NCBI RefSeq assembly: GCF_046054155.1
Contig: NZ_JBEQCT010000010.1
Location: 30,681 to 94,680 of the forward strand
From: Celerinatantimonas yamalensis
GTDB lineage: Bacteria; Pseudomonadota; Gammaproteobacteria; Enterobacterales; Celerinatantimonadaceae
DNA: 64,000 nt
Reading direction: 5' to 3'
Part shown: piece after piece, positions 1 through 8,539 of the stretch
Numbering within the stretch: position 1 is the stretch's first letter
Layout: each line of letters opens with the position of its first letter
Notes under the pieces: generated by a model
What the model was told of the DNA's origin: nothing
Seen by the model: the letters and a program-made list of their open reading frames with translations, nothing else
Databases searched by the model: none
Translations under genes and position numbers: made by a program

Positions 1-467
1 CGCGCGGTTAGAGCCAATTTTTGGGCCAACGATCCACTGCCAAGGCAGACCATTTGGTAATCACGCAATGGACGATAAGGCTGAGGTTGCCAACGATGTA
101 AATGCTGTGCTTCGAAGTAATGGCGATGTTGACGCTGCCACGCCAAAATGTAGCTGAAGACATATTCGCTCATGAAAGTGCCCAGTGCATAGCGGATGTT
201 GGTTAACTGATAGTTTTGACGAAGGTGAGGGGCGAGTAGTGGTTCAATGCCTGTAAAAGTAGATTGAAACCAGCAGAGATTTGGCATTTTTTCGATAAGA
301 GTTTGACCATCATTAGGGGCGCAAATAAGAATGCTTGCATTGAGTGCGTCAAGTGGGAGCTGCTGCAGGTCGTCACCATAAAAAACCTTCAAGTCGGGCC
401 GACGTTGTTGTATTTTGTGTGCCAATGAATGTAAAGATGGGCCATATAGTGTGATGCTAACAGACAT
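1..467 (-). CDS. D-2-hydroxyacid dehydrogenase (partial, N-terminal part)
   Basis: The gene runs off the left edge; only about 155 N-terminal residues are visible. The ATG at 467-465 follows an AGGAG-type ribosome-binding site at about 471-477. The translation begins MSVSITLYGPSLHSLA and looks like the substrate-binding half of a D-isomer-specific 2-hydroxyacid dehydrogenase, including a segment resembling the family's TNIR...SEYVFSYIL stretch. A Rossmann nucleotide loop begins near residue 143 (GSGSLA), where the third glycine of GxGxxG is replaced by Ala. Enzymes of this family reduce 2-keto acids such as glyoxylate, hydroxypyruvate or pyruvate with NAD(P)H. The substrate cannot be assigned because the catalytic Arg/Glu/His lie outside the window. 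It is divergent from yjaG. Confidence 0.75.
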   Translation of the reverse strand, partial: MSVSITLYGPSLHSLAHKIQQRRPDLKVFYGDDLQQLPLDALNASILICAPNDGQTLIEKMPNLCWFQSTFTGIEPLLAPHLRQNYQLTNIRYALGTFMSEYVFSYILAWQRQHRHYFEAQHLHRWQPQPYRPLRDYQMVCLGSGSLAQKLALTA

Positions 468-635
468 GAAGGCTCCTATGTGCTGTTGATAAGATAATGA
501 TATTGATTAAATTTTCTGCTTTTCTACTGATAATACCGCAGAATTGCTACTTTTCATTGTTTTTAAAGCGATAATACTGGTGCTTTGGCTACTTTCTTTT
601 ACAATTGGGACTTTCATCAGCCAGAGGTTTCGTTG

Positions 636-1220
636 ATGCTATCAGACTCTTTTTTAACACAGCTAGGACAGTTGCAGCGTCTGCCTCAAACACTGTTTTG
701 TGTCTGTCTCACGCAGCGGATGATGCCAAATTATCAGTTGTTTGCTGAGAGCACTGAATTTGCTTCAGGGCAGGCTTTGAGGAAATATCTTGATCTATTT
801 TGGGAATACTTAGCGTACCCAAAAGCTCGAATCAACTTTGCCCTGCAACGTGAGCAATTTGAGCCATTGATCCCAGAGCGCAATCATTTTGATGTGTATG
901 GGGTCTATCCAGCCATTGATTGCTGTGTCTCGTTTGATGTACTGTTTAGCAGTATATTGGCGCCAGAGGGTGATGAAGCTTGTCAGGCTAGCCAGATATC
1001 AATGGGCTCGGTGATGAATTTTTTAGAAATGCAGTTCGGTGAACTGGGCGATGAGCAGTTTTCACAGCAGCCGCTCATTGAACAAGAATTGGCATTTCAG
1101 CAACGTTGTTATGATCTTGCTTGTGCTTTCAAGCGTGATCATAATTTTATTAAAGAGGTCAGAGAAATCGCGCGACATGAAGATGTCAGCAATCTGGGGG
1201 TCTGTTTGCGGGATGAGTAA
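636..1220 (+). CDS. yjaG: DUF416 family protein YjaG
   Basis: This is a 194-residue cytoplasmic protein of the DUF416 family, of unknown function. It sits just upstream of an HU gene, as yjaG does next to hupA in enterics. Recognisable conserved pieces are the QRMMPNY segment, a KYLDLFWEYL helix, and FDVYGVYPAIDCCVSFD, which corresponds to the enteric FDLYGVYPAIDACV. The frame is open from a TTG at 585. I chose the ATG at 636 because AGAGG at 623-627 is well spaced and the N-terminus then aligns with E. coli YjaG. There is no signal peptide or membrane segment. Confidence 0.85.
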   Translation: MLSDSFLTQLGQLQRLPQTLFCVCLTQRMMPNYQLFAESTEFASGQALRKYLDLFWEYLAYPKARINFALQREQFEPLIPERNHFDVYGVYPAIDCCVSFDVLFSSILAPEGDEACQASQISMGSVMNFLEMQFGELGDEQFSQQPLIEQELAFQQRCYDLACAFKRDHNFIKEVREIARHEDVSNLGVCLRDE

Positions 1221-1317
1221 TTCCTGTTACAGTAATGAAAGACGTTGGGAAAATCGATAAAAACATGTCGATAACTGTTAGTCCCCCGTCAAATCAGGCT
1301 TCTTGGGTAAAAAATCT

Positions 1318-1346
1318 TTGCGAAGCGTATTTTTTTCTCTTAAAGT
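1318..1346 (+). promoter_or_regulatory. Probable sigma70 promoter of the HU gene
   Basis: A -35-like TTGCGA (1318-1323) and a -10-like TAAAGT (1341-1346) are separated by 17 bases, and the spacer contains a T7 run. The predicted start is near 1353, which leaves a leader of about 35 bases before the HU ribosome-binding site. Assignment is by pattern only. Confidence 0.5.
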
Positions 1347-1388
1347 GTTCTCGGCTAATCGAAAATAATCACAAAGGATTACTTATCT

Positions 1389-1661
1389 ATGAATAAAACT
1401 GAACTGATTGACGCTATTGCAGAAAAAGCGGATCTGTCTAAAGCTCAAGCTAAATCAGCACTCGACGCTACTTTGGAATCTATCACTGAAACGCTTAAAG
1501 GCGGTGGTCAGGTTCAGCTGATTGGTTTCGGTACTTTCAAAATTAATCATCGTGCAGCTCGTACTGGTCGTAACCCACAGACTGGTGCTGAAATTCAGAT
1601 CGCTGCTGCGAATGTTCCTGCATTCGTTTCTGGTAAAGCACTGAAAGAATCTGTTAAATAA
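1389..1661 (+). CDS. hupA: DNA-binding protein HU (alpha-type)
   Basis: This 90-residue histone-like protein is the full length of the family. It begins MNKTELIDAIAEKADLSK and carries the conserved beta-arm, with GFGTFKI, then RAARTGRNPQTG around residues 55-67, followed by the VPAFVSGKALK C-terminus. HU binds and bends DNA without strong sequence specificity as a homo- or heterodimer and shapes the nucleoid. The AAAGGA ribosome-binding site lies about ten bases upstream. The yjaG-hupA order favours HU-alpha over HU-beta or IHF. It has its own promoter and a strong terminator, so it is probably monocistronic. Confidence 0.96.
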   Translation: MNKTELIDAIAEKADLSKAQAKSALDATLESITETLKGGGQVQLIGFGTFKINHRAARTGRNPQTGAEIQIAAANVPAFVSGKALKESVK

Positions 1662-1695
1662 TCCAGCACTTCAGAGATCTGTCGTGTTAAGGTTG

Positions 1696-1726
1696 ATATG
1701 GGTAGATTTTCTACCCATATTTTTTT
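1696..1726 (+). terminator. Rho-independent terminator of hupA
   Basis: Perfect 10-bp stem (ATATGGGTAG at 1696-1705, CTACCCATAT at 1711-1720) with loop ATTTT, followed by a T tract. It lies 35 bases after the HU stop. Confidence 0.9.
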
Positions 1727-1750
1727 GTTTAAAATTGCTCAGGGAAAGTG

Positions 1751-2140
1751 ATGTCGACAGCATTTTTATTAGTGGCACACGGAAGCCGACGCACCCTATC
1801 AAACGATGAAGTGATGGCTTTAACTAAGCAACTTGCATCGCGCATGAGCGAGTGCTTTAGCTCGATTAGTTGTGCTTTTTTAGAACTTGCAGAACCCGCA
1901 TTTGAGTCAGCTTTAGCTGGGTTGCTTGAGCAAGGGAATACAGCGATTGTTATTTTCCCTTACTTTTTAGCGGCAGGTGCTCATGTTAGTCATGACATCC
2001 CAACAATTGTTTCGCAGTTGCAAACTCAATATCCCAATTGTCAAATTACGGTGCTGGCTCACCTAGGTAAGCAGCGCGAATTAGCCGGGCTGATTGAGCA
2101 GGCTGTGCTACGTAGCAGCAATAGTCATGATGTTGCCTAA
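1751..2140 (+). CDS. Short CbiX/SirB-type sirohydrochlorin chelatase family protein
   Basis: This 129-residue single-domain protein is of the CbiX short type. Such proteins insert Co2+ or Fe2+ into sirohydrochlorin, for cobalamin or siroheme. Seen in the sequence are the N-terminal LLVAHGSR motif with the metal-binding His, and a second His in the PYFLAAGAHVSHDIP region near residue 80. Size and motifs match the small homodimeric chelatases. The frame allows GTG at 1748, but the ATG at 1751 gives better spacing from AGGGAA at 1741. No other siroheme or cobalamin genes lie nearby, so which metal it inserts, and whether it is active, is open. Its stop lies 4 bases from the stop of the convergent yfaZ gene. 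Confidence 0.8.
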   Translation: MSTAFLLVAHGSRRTLSNDEVMALTKQLASRMSECFSSISCAFLELAEPAFESALAGLLEQGNTAIVIFPYFLAAGAHVSHDIPTIVSQLQTQYPNCQITVLAHLGKQRELAGLIEQAVLRSSNSHDVA

Positions 2141-2144
2141 GCGG

Positions 2145-2708
2145 CTAGAAACTATAATCTGAACCAATATAAAAGTTGTTTTGATAGCGTAGATCAGGGC
2201 CGGCACTATAGCCAAAAGTCGTCCGGCGCCAGCCGACTACAACGTTGACATTATCCACTGCGTTATACGATGCTTTGACCCCATAAGATAAATAGCGATC
2301 GATATGATGGAACGATAAAATGTCTGGCGAATAATACACATCTCCCCCAGCTTTAAGGCGATCATTGAGTTGATATGCGTAATGACCGCCTAATGCTAAC
2401 ACGCCGCCATCGTCGTGACCTTTGGCAAACAAAACGATTGCTTTGGCTCCTAACCCATATTCAACTCTGCCATTTTGTTGCACAAAATCAACGCCAACGT
2501 TGCCTATTGTGCCATTGTCGCTTGAATATTGCCCATTGGCAGAGAATTGCAAATTGTCATTGGGCATAGCTTGAATGCCACCAGACACGGTTGTGTCATT
2601 GACTTGAAAATTAATATTATTGTTGTTGTGCCCTGATGAAGCTGCTGTGGCTGCTTGCATGCTAAGCAGTGAACTGGTCATTGCCAGTACAATTGTTAAT
2701 TTACGCAT
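2145..2708 (-). CDS. yfaZ: YfaZ-family outer membrane protein
   Basis: This 187-residue protein has a Sec signal peptide (MRKLTIVLAMTSSLLSMQAATAA). The mature part is built of alternating amphipathic strands and ends in an aromatic residue (SDYSF), typical of a small outer-membrane beta-barrel. Overall character and length match the YfaZ family, which has no firmly established substrate. A TATAAT on the minus strand at 2757-2752 could be its -10 box, although the matching -35 is weak. It is convergent with the chelatase gene and transcribed alone. Confidence 0.75.
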   Translation of the reverse strand: MRKLTIVLAMTSSLLSMQAATAASSGHNNNNINFQVNDTTVSGGIQAMPNDNLQFSANGQYSSDNGTIGNVGVDFVQQNGRVEYGLGAKAIVLFAKGHDDGGVLALGGHYAYQLNDRLKAGGDVYYSPDILSFHHIDRYLSYGVKASYNAVDNVNVVVGWRRTTFGYSAGPDLRYQNNFYIGSDYSF

Positions 2709-2935
2709 AGTTCTAGTCTCTTTGGGTTGCAGTCAGAATCATTTATCCAGCATTATATAGCATGAACCAATAGATCACTTGATACGTCATTTTTTTGTCT
2801 TAATTTATACAGTGCTCATAAATCAATCAAATAACGTGCCAATTTGGCTAATCAGCCTTCCGAGTTTGTCGCTTGGAACAACTTATTTAGGGACATTATT
2901 GAAGAAGACTTTTTGGTTTGAGCTGCTATTGATGA

Positions 2936-3559
2936 CTAACTAAATGCTAACCATACGCCGACTAGCGCCATTAAAGAACCCGAAATTCGATTGAGCCATT
3001 TTAAATTTCCGGAATGAGCCAAATATTGTCCGAGCGTCTTGCCTCCTGATGCATAGAGCATCAGACACGTAAATTCGGTACATAAAATGAGCGCCACTAA
3101 AATAGACAGTTGCGGTGCCACTGGGGCATTGGCATCGATAAACGGGGGGAGAAGTGACACCATAAATGCCCAGCCTTTGGGGTTGGCTATCGCTGTCACC
3201 CAGCCTTGTAAAGCAAGAGTCTTGCGCGAGCGCGCAGCGCAAGATTGTTTGTTGGGCAGTGCGATGGTGAGCTTCGAGCGAGCCTGCCACATCTGGTAGC
3301 CTAAGTAGATGAGATAAGCGCCACCGACATATTTTAAGATATGAAAGACCAATGGATAATTAAACATAATTGCGGCCACACCGACGACGGCGGCTACTGC
3401 AACTGTTCCAACGCCAATTAACTCGCCAACCATCATCCATAGGGTTCGCTTGACACCAATAGTCATGCCTAGCGTCATTGACAATGTCATACACATTCCA
3501 GGGGTAAGCGAGACGAAGAAAAATGTTCCTAAAAAAACCAACATGATATGAGATGACAT
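2936..3559 (-). CDS. LysE/RhtB-family amino-acid exporter
   Basis: This 207-residue inner-membrane protein has the six hydrophobic segments of the LysE/RhtB family, with the early SLTPGMCMTLSMTLGMTIG signature and IANPKGWAFM in the middle. The family exports amino acids such as lysine, threonine, homoserine or leucine; the substrate cannot be read from sequence. I chose the ATG at 3559 rather than an upstream one. Translation then starts just before the first transmembrane helix and uses an AAGGA site lying within the last codons of tag, seven bases away. This points to translational coupling with tag. No terminator is obvious downstream. Confidence 0.88.
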   Translation of the reverse strand: MSSHIMLVFLGTFFFVSLTPGMCMTLSMTLGMTIGVKRTLWMMVGELIGVGTVAVAAVVGVAAIMFNYPLVFHILKYVGGAYLIYLGYQMWQARSKLTIALPNKQSCAARSRKTLALQGWVTAIANPKGWAFMVSLLPPFIDANAPVAPQLSILVALILCTEFTCLMLYASGGKTLGQYLAHSGNLKWLNRISGSLMALVGVWLAFS

Positions 3560-3566
3560 CGGCCAT

Positions 3567-4166
3567 TTATTCCTTAAAAAGTTCCGCTGCATGTCGCTGA
3601 CAGCGTTGATGGGCGGGGCAACTCAGTGGGTGGTCGTTGACCATGCCGACAGCTTGCATAAATGCATAACAAATGGTTGGACCTACAAATTTAAATCCGA
3701 CTTTTTTTAAGGCTTTAGCCATAGCGTGGGCCGGTTCATTGGTAGTCGGGGTAAATTGTTCGTCGGTAAGTTGATGATCGATGGGATGATAGTCAACAAA
3801 TTGCCATAGATAATCGCTAAAGTTGACGCCCTGCTGCTCAAGCGCTAAGTAGGCGCGAGCATTTTGGATGATGGCGTTCACTTTAAGGCGATTACGGACA
3901 ATACCGGGTTCTTTTAACAATCGCTCGATGTCGTGTTGATCAAACTGAGCGATATGCTGTGGTTCAAAATTGGCAAACAAACGTTCATATTCTGCTTGTT
4001 TGCGCAATATGATAAGCCATGACAACCCTGCTTGTTGGCCATCTAAACAGAGCTTAGCGAATAGTTCTTGACTGTCGATAACAGCCATTCCCCAACATTG
4101 GTCGTGATAATTACGATATTGCGGGTCCGTCCCCGGCCAACGACAGCTTGTCATTTGCTTATCCAT
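3567..4166 (-). CDS. tag: DNA-3-methyladenine glycosylase I
   Basis: This 199-residue base-excision repair enzyme removes 3-methyladenine from alkylated DNA. Family hallmarks are CRWPGTDPQYRNYHD at the N-terminus, LCLDGQQAGLSW near residue 40, FVGPTICYAFMQAVGMVNDH near residue 160, and a final Cys after the His. The Zn ligands are thus visible: an N-terminal Cys and His, and a C-terminal His and Cys. An in-frame ATG at 4154 (residue 5) is an alternative start with a GGA upstream. It leads into the LysE-type exporter. The csrD gene lies divergently, 155 bases away. Confidence 0.93.
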   Translation of the reverse strand: MDKQMTSCRWPGTDPQYRNYHDQCWGMAVIDSQELFAKLCLDGQQAGLSWLIILRKQAEYERLFANFEPQHIAQFDQHDIERLLKEPGIVRNRLKVNAIIQNARAYLALEQQGVNFSDYLWQFVDYHPIDHQLTDEQFTPTTNEPAHAMAKALKKVGFKFVGPTICYAFMQAVGMVNDHPLSCPAHQRCQRHAAELFKE

Positions 4167-4321
4167 GAAAGTGAAAAAATGTGGTCAGTACAATAAAGGA
4201 GTCTGCCATTCCTACAGTTTTTTTCAACTTTTTTGCAGAGGATTTCTCGCCGTAAATTGCGTATGCTTAGACTCTGAATTGGGCAGGCTAAGCCGAAAGT
4301 CTTAAAAGCGAATGGATTGCT

Positions 4322-6232
4322 GTGAAATTATCAAACAAATTTATTCTATTTATTGTTATCTGTGTGGTTACTGCGGTGGCTCTAGTGGGGATTGGCGGCG
4401 CACTCACATTTCGCAAGCTTGCCTACGATCAGCAATCCTATAAAGTTGCCGCCATCGTTCAACTATTAGATAGCCAATTAGATGTTCAGCCGGATACGCC
4501 TGAATTTGCGCAGTGGCTGCCTAATTGGTTGCACGCTCATCAGATTATTCGTATGCAAGTCAGTAACCAAAGCGGCACCGTCTATACGTTTCGTGAAGTA
4601 CGTTTTCACGGAGAGACCAATGAGTTAATTTACTATCACTATCAGCTTAAATCACATCCTGATTTTAAAATTTCGCTATGGGTCGAAAGCCCATTTAAGG
4701 GGATTCGCTATGAAGCGGGGGCCCTCAGCTATATTTTCTTGGGGTTGGCAACCGTGATTGTCGGGTTGTGGATCAGTATTCAATGGTTACGTCGTGCTTT
4801 CCAAGGTGCGGAGCGCCTTGAATGGCGGGGACGACGTATCATTGGTGGTCACATTGATACGGTGATGAATGCCTACCCTGGGGAGTGGCCACGTAGTGCC
4901 AGTCGGGCTATCAGTCAGTTACTATTGCAGCTTGAGGATGCGCGTCAAGACCGAGCGCGTTTTGATCGTATGATCCGAGAAAATGCATTTGTAGATGAGT
5001 TGACAGGGCTTGCGAATTTGACTCACTTTAGTAACCGCTTAGAAACCGAAATGCTGGATGTCGATGCGAATATTGGTGCAGTGCTTTTGATTCAGCTGAC
5101 GATTATGGATGAGATTAATCATCAACATTCGCGTGATGCCGGCGATCTATTACTGCAGCAAGTCGCGCAGTTGCTCAATAACTATGTGAAGAACAATAGT
5201 GATGCGGTGCTCGGGCGCGTGAGTGGTGATCAATTTGCTATTCTTTTAGCGCAGGTGACAATGGGGCAAGCCGAAAGTGTGGCGGCAACGTTGATCAAGC
5301 AATTTGAGCGGATCCCATTACCGGATGGGCTTTATCGTGAAGATTTTGTCGCTATAGGGATTGCGGGTTATCAGTTTGGTGATTCACCCACAGAGGTGAT
5401 GCATCAAGTGGATGATGCGCTGCGCTGCGCTAAACAGCAAGGCGGTAACAGTTGGTATTTGACTGAGCGCGAATTAACGGCCAGTTATATCGGGCAAGGC
5501 TCAGTGCGATGGCGCACCATGTTAGAAGTTGCTGCGGCCGAACAACGCGTGCATTACTTTGAGCAACCGATTGTGGCAAGTAACCGTCAGCCCTATGCAA
5601 TTGAGCTATTAACACGTATTCGCGATGATGATCATTGGTTAAGCGCAGGCGTGTTTTGGCCATGGGTTGAACGTTGCGGCATGGTTAAAGTGTTTGACTT
5701 AATGGCAATTGATGCTGCATTTGAGCGGCTCGAAACCAGTACTTTGGCTGTGGCGGTTAATTTGGATGTGAGCACGTTACAAGATCGGGCTGTTTTTCGC
5801 CGATTAGTGTATTGGGCGATGGAGACTAATCCACGGCAAGTGGGGCGGCTGATTATTGAATTAAAAGAGCAGCAAGTCGCTTTTTTAGGTCGACGACAAC
5901 AATCTCGCATTAATGCGCTGCGTGATAAAGGGATCTTGTTGGCGATTGATCGGGCTGGGCAGAGTGTCTTAAGTACCCAATATATCAATGATATTAAACC
6001 CGCTTATATTAAATTGCATCCCAGCTTGGTGCGAGACTTAGCCCGTCGACAGGTCAATAGGTTGGCCATTAGTAGTCTATTGGCCAGTGCCGAAGGTAAA
6101 GCACAAGTCGTTGCGGTGGGTGTTGAATCGGCTCAAGATTGGCGAGTGTTGCAACGTCTTGGCGTGACTGCCGGTCAAGGCTCATGGTTTATGCCGCCGT
6201 ACCAACTGCCTGATCAAGAGGATACCCGCTAG
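4322..6232 (+). CDS. csrD: RNase E specificity factor CsrD (degenerate GGDEF/EAL protein)
   Basis: This 636-residue membrane protein starts at GTG. It has one transmembrane helix near residues 8-28, a roughly 100-residue periplasmic loop, a second helix near 137-157, then a HAMP-like linker, a GGDEF domain (about 215-380) and an EAL domain (about 390-630). Both catalytic signatures are lost: GGDEF reads SGDQF and EAL reads IEL. This matches CsrD, which in E. coli promotes RNase E-dependent decay of the CsrB/C RNAs and is not a cyclic-di-GMP enzyme. Its place directly upstream of mreB is the conserved location of csrD. I see no SD of normal strength before the GTG. Confidence 0.85.
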   Translation: MKLSNKFILFIVICVVTAVALVGIGGALTFRKLAYDQQSYKVAAIVQLLDSQLDVQPDTPEFAQWLPNWLHAHQIIRMQVSNQSGTVYTFREVRFHGETNELIYYHYQLKSHPDFKISLWVESPFKGIRYEAGALSYIFLGLATVIVGLWISIQWLRRAFQGAERLEWRGRRIIGGHIDTVMNAYPGEWPRSASRAISQLLLQLEDARQDRARFDRMIRENAFVDELTGLANLTHFSNRLETEMLDVDANIGAVLLIQLTIMDEINHQHSRDAGDLLLQQVAQLLNNYVKNNSDAVLGRVSGDQFAILLAQVTMGQAESVAATLIKQFERIPLPDGLYREDFVAIGIAGYQFGDSPTEVMHQVDDALRCAKQQGGNSWYLTERELTASYIGQGSVRWRTMLEVAAAEQRVHYFEQPIVASNRQPYAIELLTRIRDDDHWLSAGVFWPWVERCGMVKVFDLMAIDAAFERLETSTLAVAVNLDVSTLQDRAVFRRLVYWAMETNPRQVGRLIIELKEQQVAFLGRRQQSRINALRDKGILLAIDRAGQSVLSTQYINDIKPAYIKLHPSLVRDLARRQVNRLAISSLLASAEGKAQVVAVGVESAQDWRVLQRLGVTAGQGSWFMPPYQLPDQEDTR

Positions 6233-6590
6233 TATGATGTCCTCCAATAAGGGCTGCTCATAGAGCGACCATTGTCCTGTTTTGATTGAGCTGGCGGCCG
6301 GATTTGGTGAACAAAGTGTTCGATCTATCCGTGTTCATGGCAACGCATCATGCTAAAATATTGCTCAACACATTGAATTTATCATTTATCCAAAGGGCAA
6401 GTGAATAACTATCGGTATAGACTGATTGATTTATGTGCTAGATTAGAGTGCATACAAGCCAATTTGTGAATGCATGTAAGCAATCACTCATTGTTCCATT
6501 GTTGCGCTTGCTCTCTTGATCGAGCGTTGGTAAAGTTAGGCTCATTCGGAGACGTTCCATCCCCCAACATTTTCAGGATTTTAGCTAGCG
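6233..6590. other. Intergenic region csrD-mreB (358 bp)
   Basis: No ORF, RNA gene or strong hairpin was recognised. The mreB promoter and leader presumably lie here. Clear promoter hexamers could not be picked with confidence. Confidence 0.4.
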
Positions 6591-7634
6591 ATGTTTAAAA
6601 AGCTCAGAGGCATTTTTTCCAATGATCTCTCGATTGATTTGGGAACTGCCAACACCCTTATTTATGTTAAAGACCAGGGCATCGTCCTTAATGAACCTTC
6701 CGTCGTCGCGATCCGTCAAGAGCGAGCTGGAAGTCCCAAAAGTGTGGCCGCCGTCGGCCATGCAGCCAAACAGATGTTGGGGCGTACCCCAGGTAACATT
6801 TCAGCCATTCGGCCAATGAAAGACGGGGTGATTGCTGATTTTTATGTCACCGAAAAAATGTTGCAATATTTCATCAAGCAGGTTCACGAGAATAACTTTT
6901 TACGTCCTAGTCCGCGTGTATTGGTTTGTGTTCCGTGTGGATCAACACAAGTTGAGCGCCGCGCCATTCGAGAATCAGCTTTAGGTGCCGGGGCTCGTGA
7001 GGTTTATCTGATTGATGAACCAATGGCTGCTGCGATAGGCGCTGGGTTACCGGTTTCTGAGGCGACAGGTTCCATGGTGGTCGATATCGGCGGTGGGACG
7101 ACTGAAGTGGCCATTATTTCACTCAATGGAGTGGTTTATTCTTCGTCCGTGCGCATTGGTGGGGATAAGTTTGATGATGCTATTATTAATTATGTCCGCC
7201 GCAATTATGGCAGTTTGATTGGCGAAGCGACCGCTGAACGAATTAAACACGTGATTGGCTCCGCGTATCCTGGCGATGAAGTCAGGGAGATTGAAGTTCG
7301 CGGCCGTAATTTAGCTGAAGGGGTACCGCGCAGCTTCACGTTGAATTCCAACGAGATCCTGGAAGCGCTCCAAGAACCATTGTCAGGTATTGTCAGTGCG
7401 GTGATGGTTGCCTTAGAGCAGTCGCCTCCTGAGCTTGCGTCTGATATTTCAGAGCGTGGCATGGTCTTAACCGGTGGTGGCGCTCTAATTCGAGACCTCG
7501 ACCGATTGCTGATGGAAGAAACAGGGATTCCGGTTGTTATCGCTGATGATCCATTAACGTGTGTTGCTCGTGGCGGCGGTAAAGCGCTTGAAATGATTGA
7601 CATGCATGGTGGCGATCTCTTTCAATATGAATAA
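6591..7634 (+). CDS. mreB: Rod shape-determining actin homologue MreB
   Basis: At 347 residues this is the standard length for gammaproteobacterial MreB. It forms membrane-bound actin-like filaments that orient lateral cell-wall synthesis. The actin-fold phosphate-1 loop is seen as LSIDLGTANTLIY near residue 13, phosphate-2 as VVDIGGGTTEVAI near 165, and the adenosine motif as GMVLTGGGALIRDLD near 290. The N-terminal MFKKLRGIFS amphipathic helix for membrane attachment is present. It is the first gene of mreBCD-yhdE-rng-yhdP. The mreC ATG follows 32 bases downstream, so they are probably cotranscribed. Confidence 0.98.
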   Translation: MFKKLRGIFSNDLSIDLGTANTLIYVKDQGIVLNEPSVVAIRQERAGSPKSVAAVGHAAKQMLGRTPGNISAIRPMKDGVIADFYVTEKMLQYFIKQVHENNFLRPSPRVLVCVPCGSTQVERRAIRESALGAGAREVYLIDEPMAAAIGAGLPVSEATGSMVVDIGGGTTEVAIISLNGVVYSSSVRIGGDKFDDAIINYVRRNYGSLIGEATAERIKHVIGSAYPGDEVREIEVRGRNLAEGVPRSFTLNSNEILEALQEPLSGIVSAVMVALEQSPPELASDISERGMVLTGGGALIRDLDRLLMEETGIPVVIADDPLTCVARGGGKALEMIDMHGGDLFQYE

Positions 7635-7666
7635 AGATTGGCTTTAGCTAGCACAGGTTTTTGCTT

Positions 7667-8539
7667 ATGAAGCCGATTTTTACTCGTGGGCCATCGTTGC
7701 AATTGCGCCTGTTAGTTGCGCTTGTTGTCTCGGTGGCTCTCATCTATGTGGATTCACATTTTTCCCCGTTTACTAAAATTCGGGGTTACTTATCTTCGCT
7801 TGTTTCACCGTTGCAATATTTGGCGAATTCACCGCGTACTCTTCTGGATGATGCATCTGATCAGCTTATTTCAGCCCATCAGTTACGCTTGGAAAACGCC
7901 AAACTCAAACAGCAACTGCGTATTCAACAAACACAATTATTAACCATGGCCAACTTAGCCAAAGAAAATGCGCAATTGCGTACCTTGCTTGGCTCTAGCG
8001 TGCATCATCAAGAGCGACGCATGGTGGCCGAGATTATGGCGGTTGATTCGGATCCATTTTCTCAGCAGGTAGTGATTAATAAAGGTAGTGAAGAAGGGGT
8101 CTATGAAGGACAGCCCGTGGTCAATGATCGAGGTGTGGTCGGGCTAGTTTTACACGTCGCTCAAACAACGAGTCGGGTTCTATTGATCAGTGATGTTTCC
8201 TCTGCTATTCCTGTACGAGTGATGCGTAACGATATTCGCGCTATTGCTGAAGGGAATGGCAATATGACTGGGTTGCAGATCCCTAATGTCGCGCGCAGTA
8301 CAGATATCCAAGTCGGTGATAGATTAGTTACATCAGGATTGGGCGGCCGTTTTCCTGAAGGCTACCCCGTCGCGATTGTGACCAAAGCAGCTTATCAAGA
8401 GGGGCAACCTTTTATGAGCATAGAGGCCAAGCCAGTGGTGCAGCTTGACCGATTACGTTATCTATTATTGCTTTGGCCAGATAAAAGTCAGCCTAGAGTG
8501 GTCAACAAGAAAGAGCATTCGCTAGAGGCAACACCATGA
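7667..8539 (+). CDS. mreC: Rod shape-determining protein MreC
   Basis: This 290-residue bitopic protein has a short cytoplasmic tail, one transmembrane helix (about residues 13-33), a coiled coil rich in Leu/Gln/Lys (about 65-110), and a periplasmic beta domain with GVYEGQPVVNDRGVVG and VTSGLGGRFPEGYPV. MreC links MreB to the PBP2-RodA elongation machinery. I start it at the ATG at 7667 (MKPIFTRGPSLQLRL matches enteric MreC) rather than the in-frame TTG at 7661. It lacks the long Pro/Ala-rich C-terminal tail of E. coli MreC. Its stop overlaps the mreD start by 4 bases. Confidence 0.97.
   Translation: MKPIFTRGPSLQLRLLVALVVSVALIYVDSHFSPFTKIRGYLSSLVSPLQYLANSPRTLLDDASDQLISAHQLRLENAKLKQQLRIQQTQLLTMANLAKENAQLRTLLGSSVHHQERRMVAEIMAVDSDPFSQQVVINKGSEEGVYEGQPVVNDRGVVGLVLHVAQTTSRVLLISDVSSAIPVRVMRNDIRAIAEGNGNMTGLQIPNVARSTDIQVGDRLVTSGLGGRFPEGYPVAIVTKAAYQEGQPFMSIEAKPVVQLDRLRYLLLLWPDKSQPRVVNKKEHSLEATP

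Noticed and set aside
585..635. TTG-initiated extension of yjaG
   Set aside because: The 17 extra residues do not match the family, and the ATG at 636 has a better ribosome-binding site.
3360..3566. A 68-codon minus-strand ORF starting near the LysE-type gene
   Set aside because: It is in another frame inside the exporter gene; the exporter frame has clear LysE-family motifs and membrane helices.
5430..5988. Two minus-strand ORFs of 77 and 118 codons within csrD
   Set aside because: They are antisense shadows of the EAL-domain coding sequence, with no family match or initiation signal.
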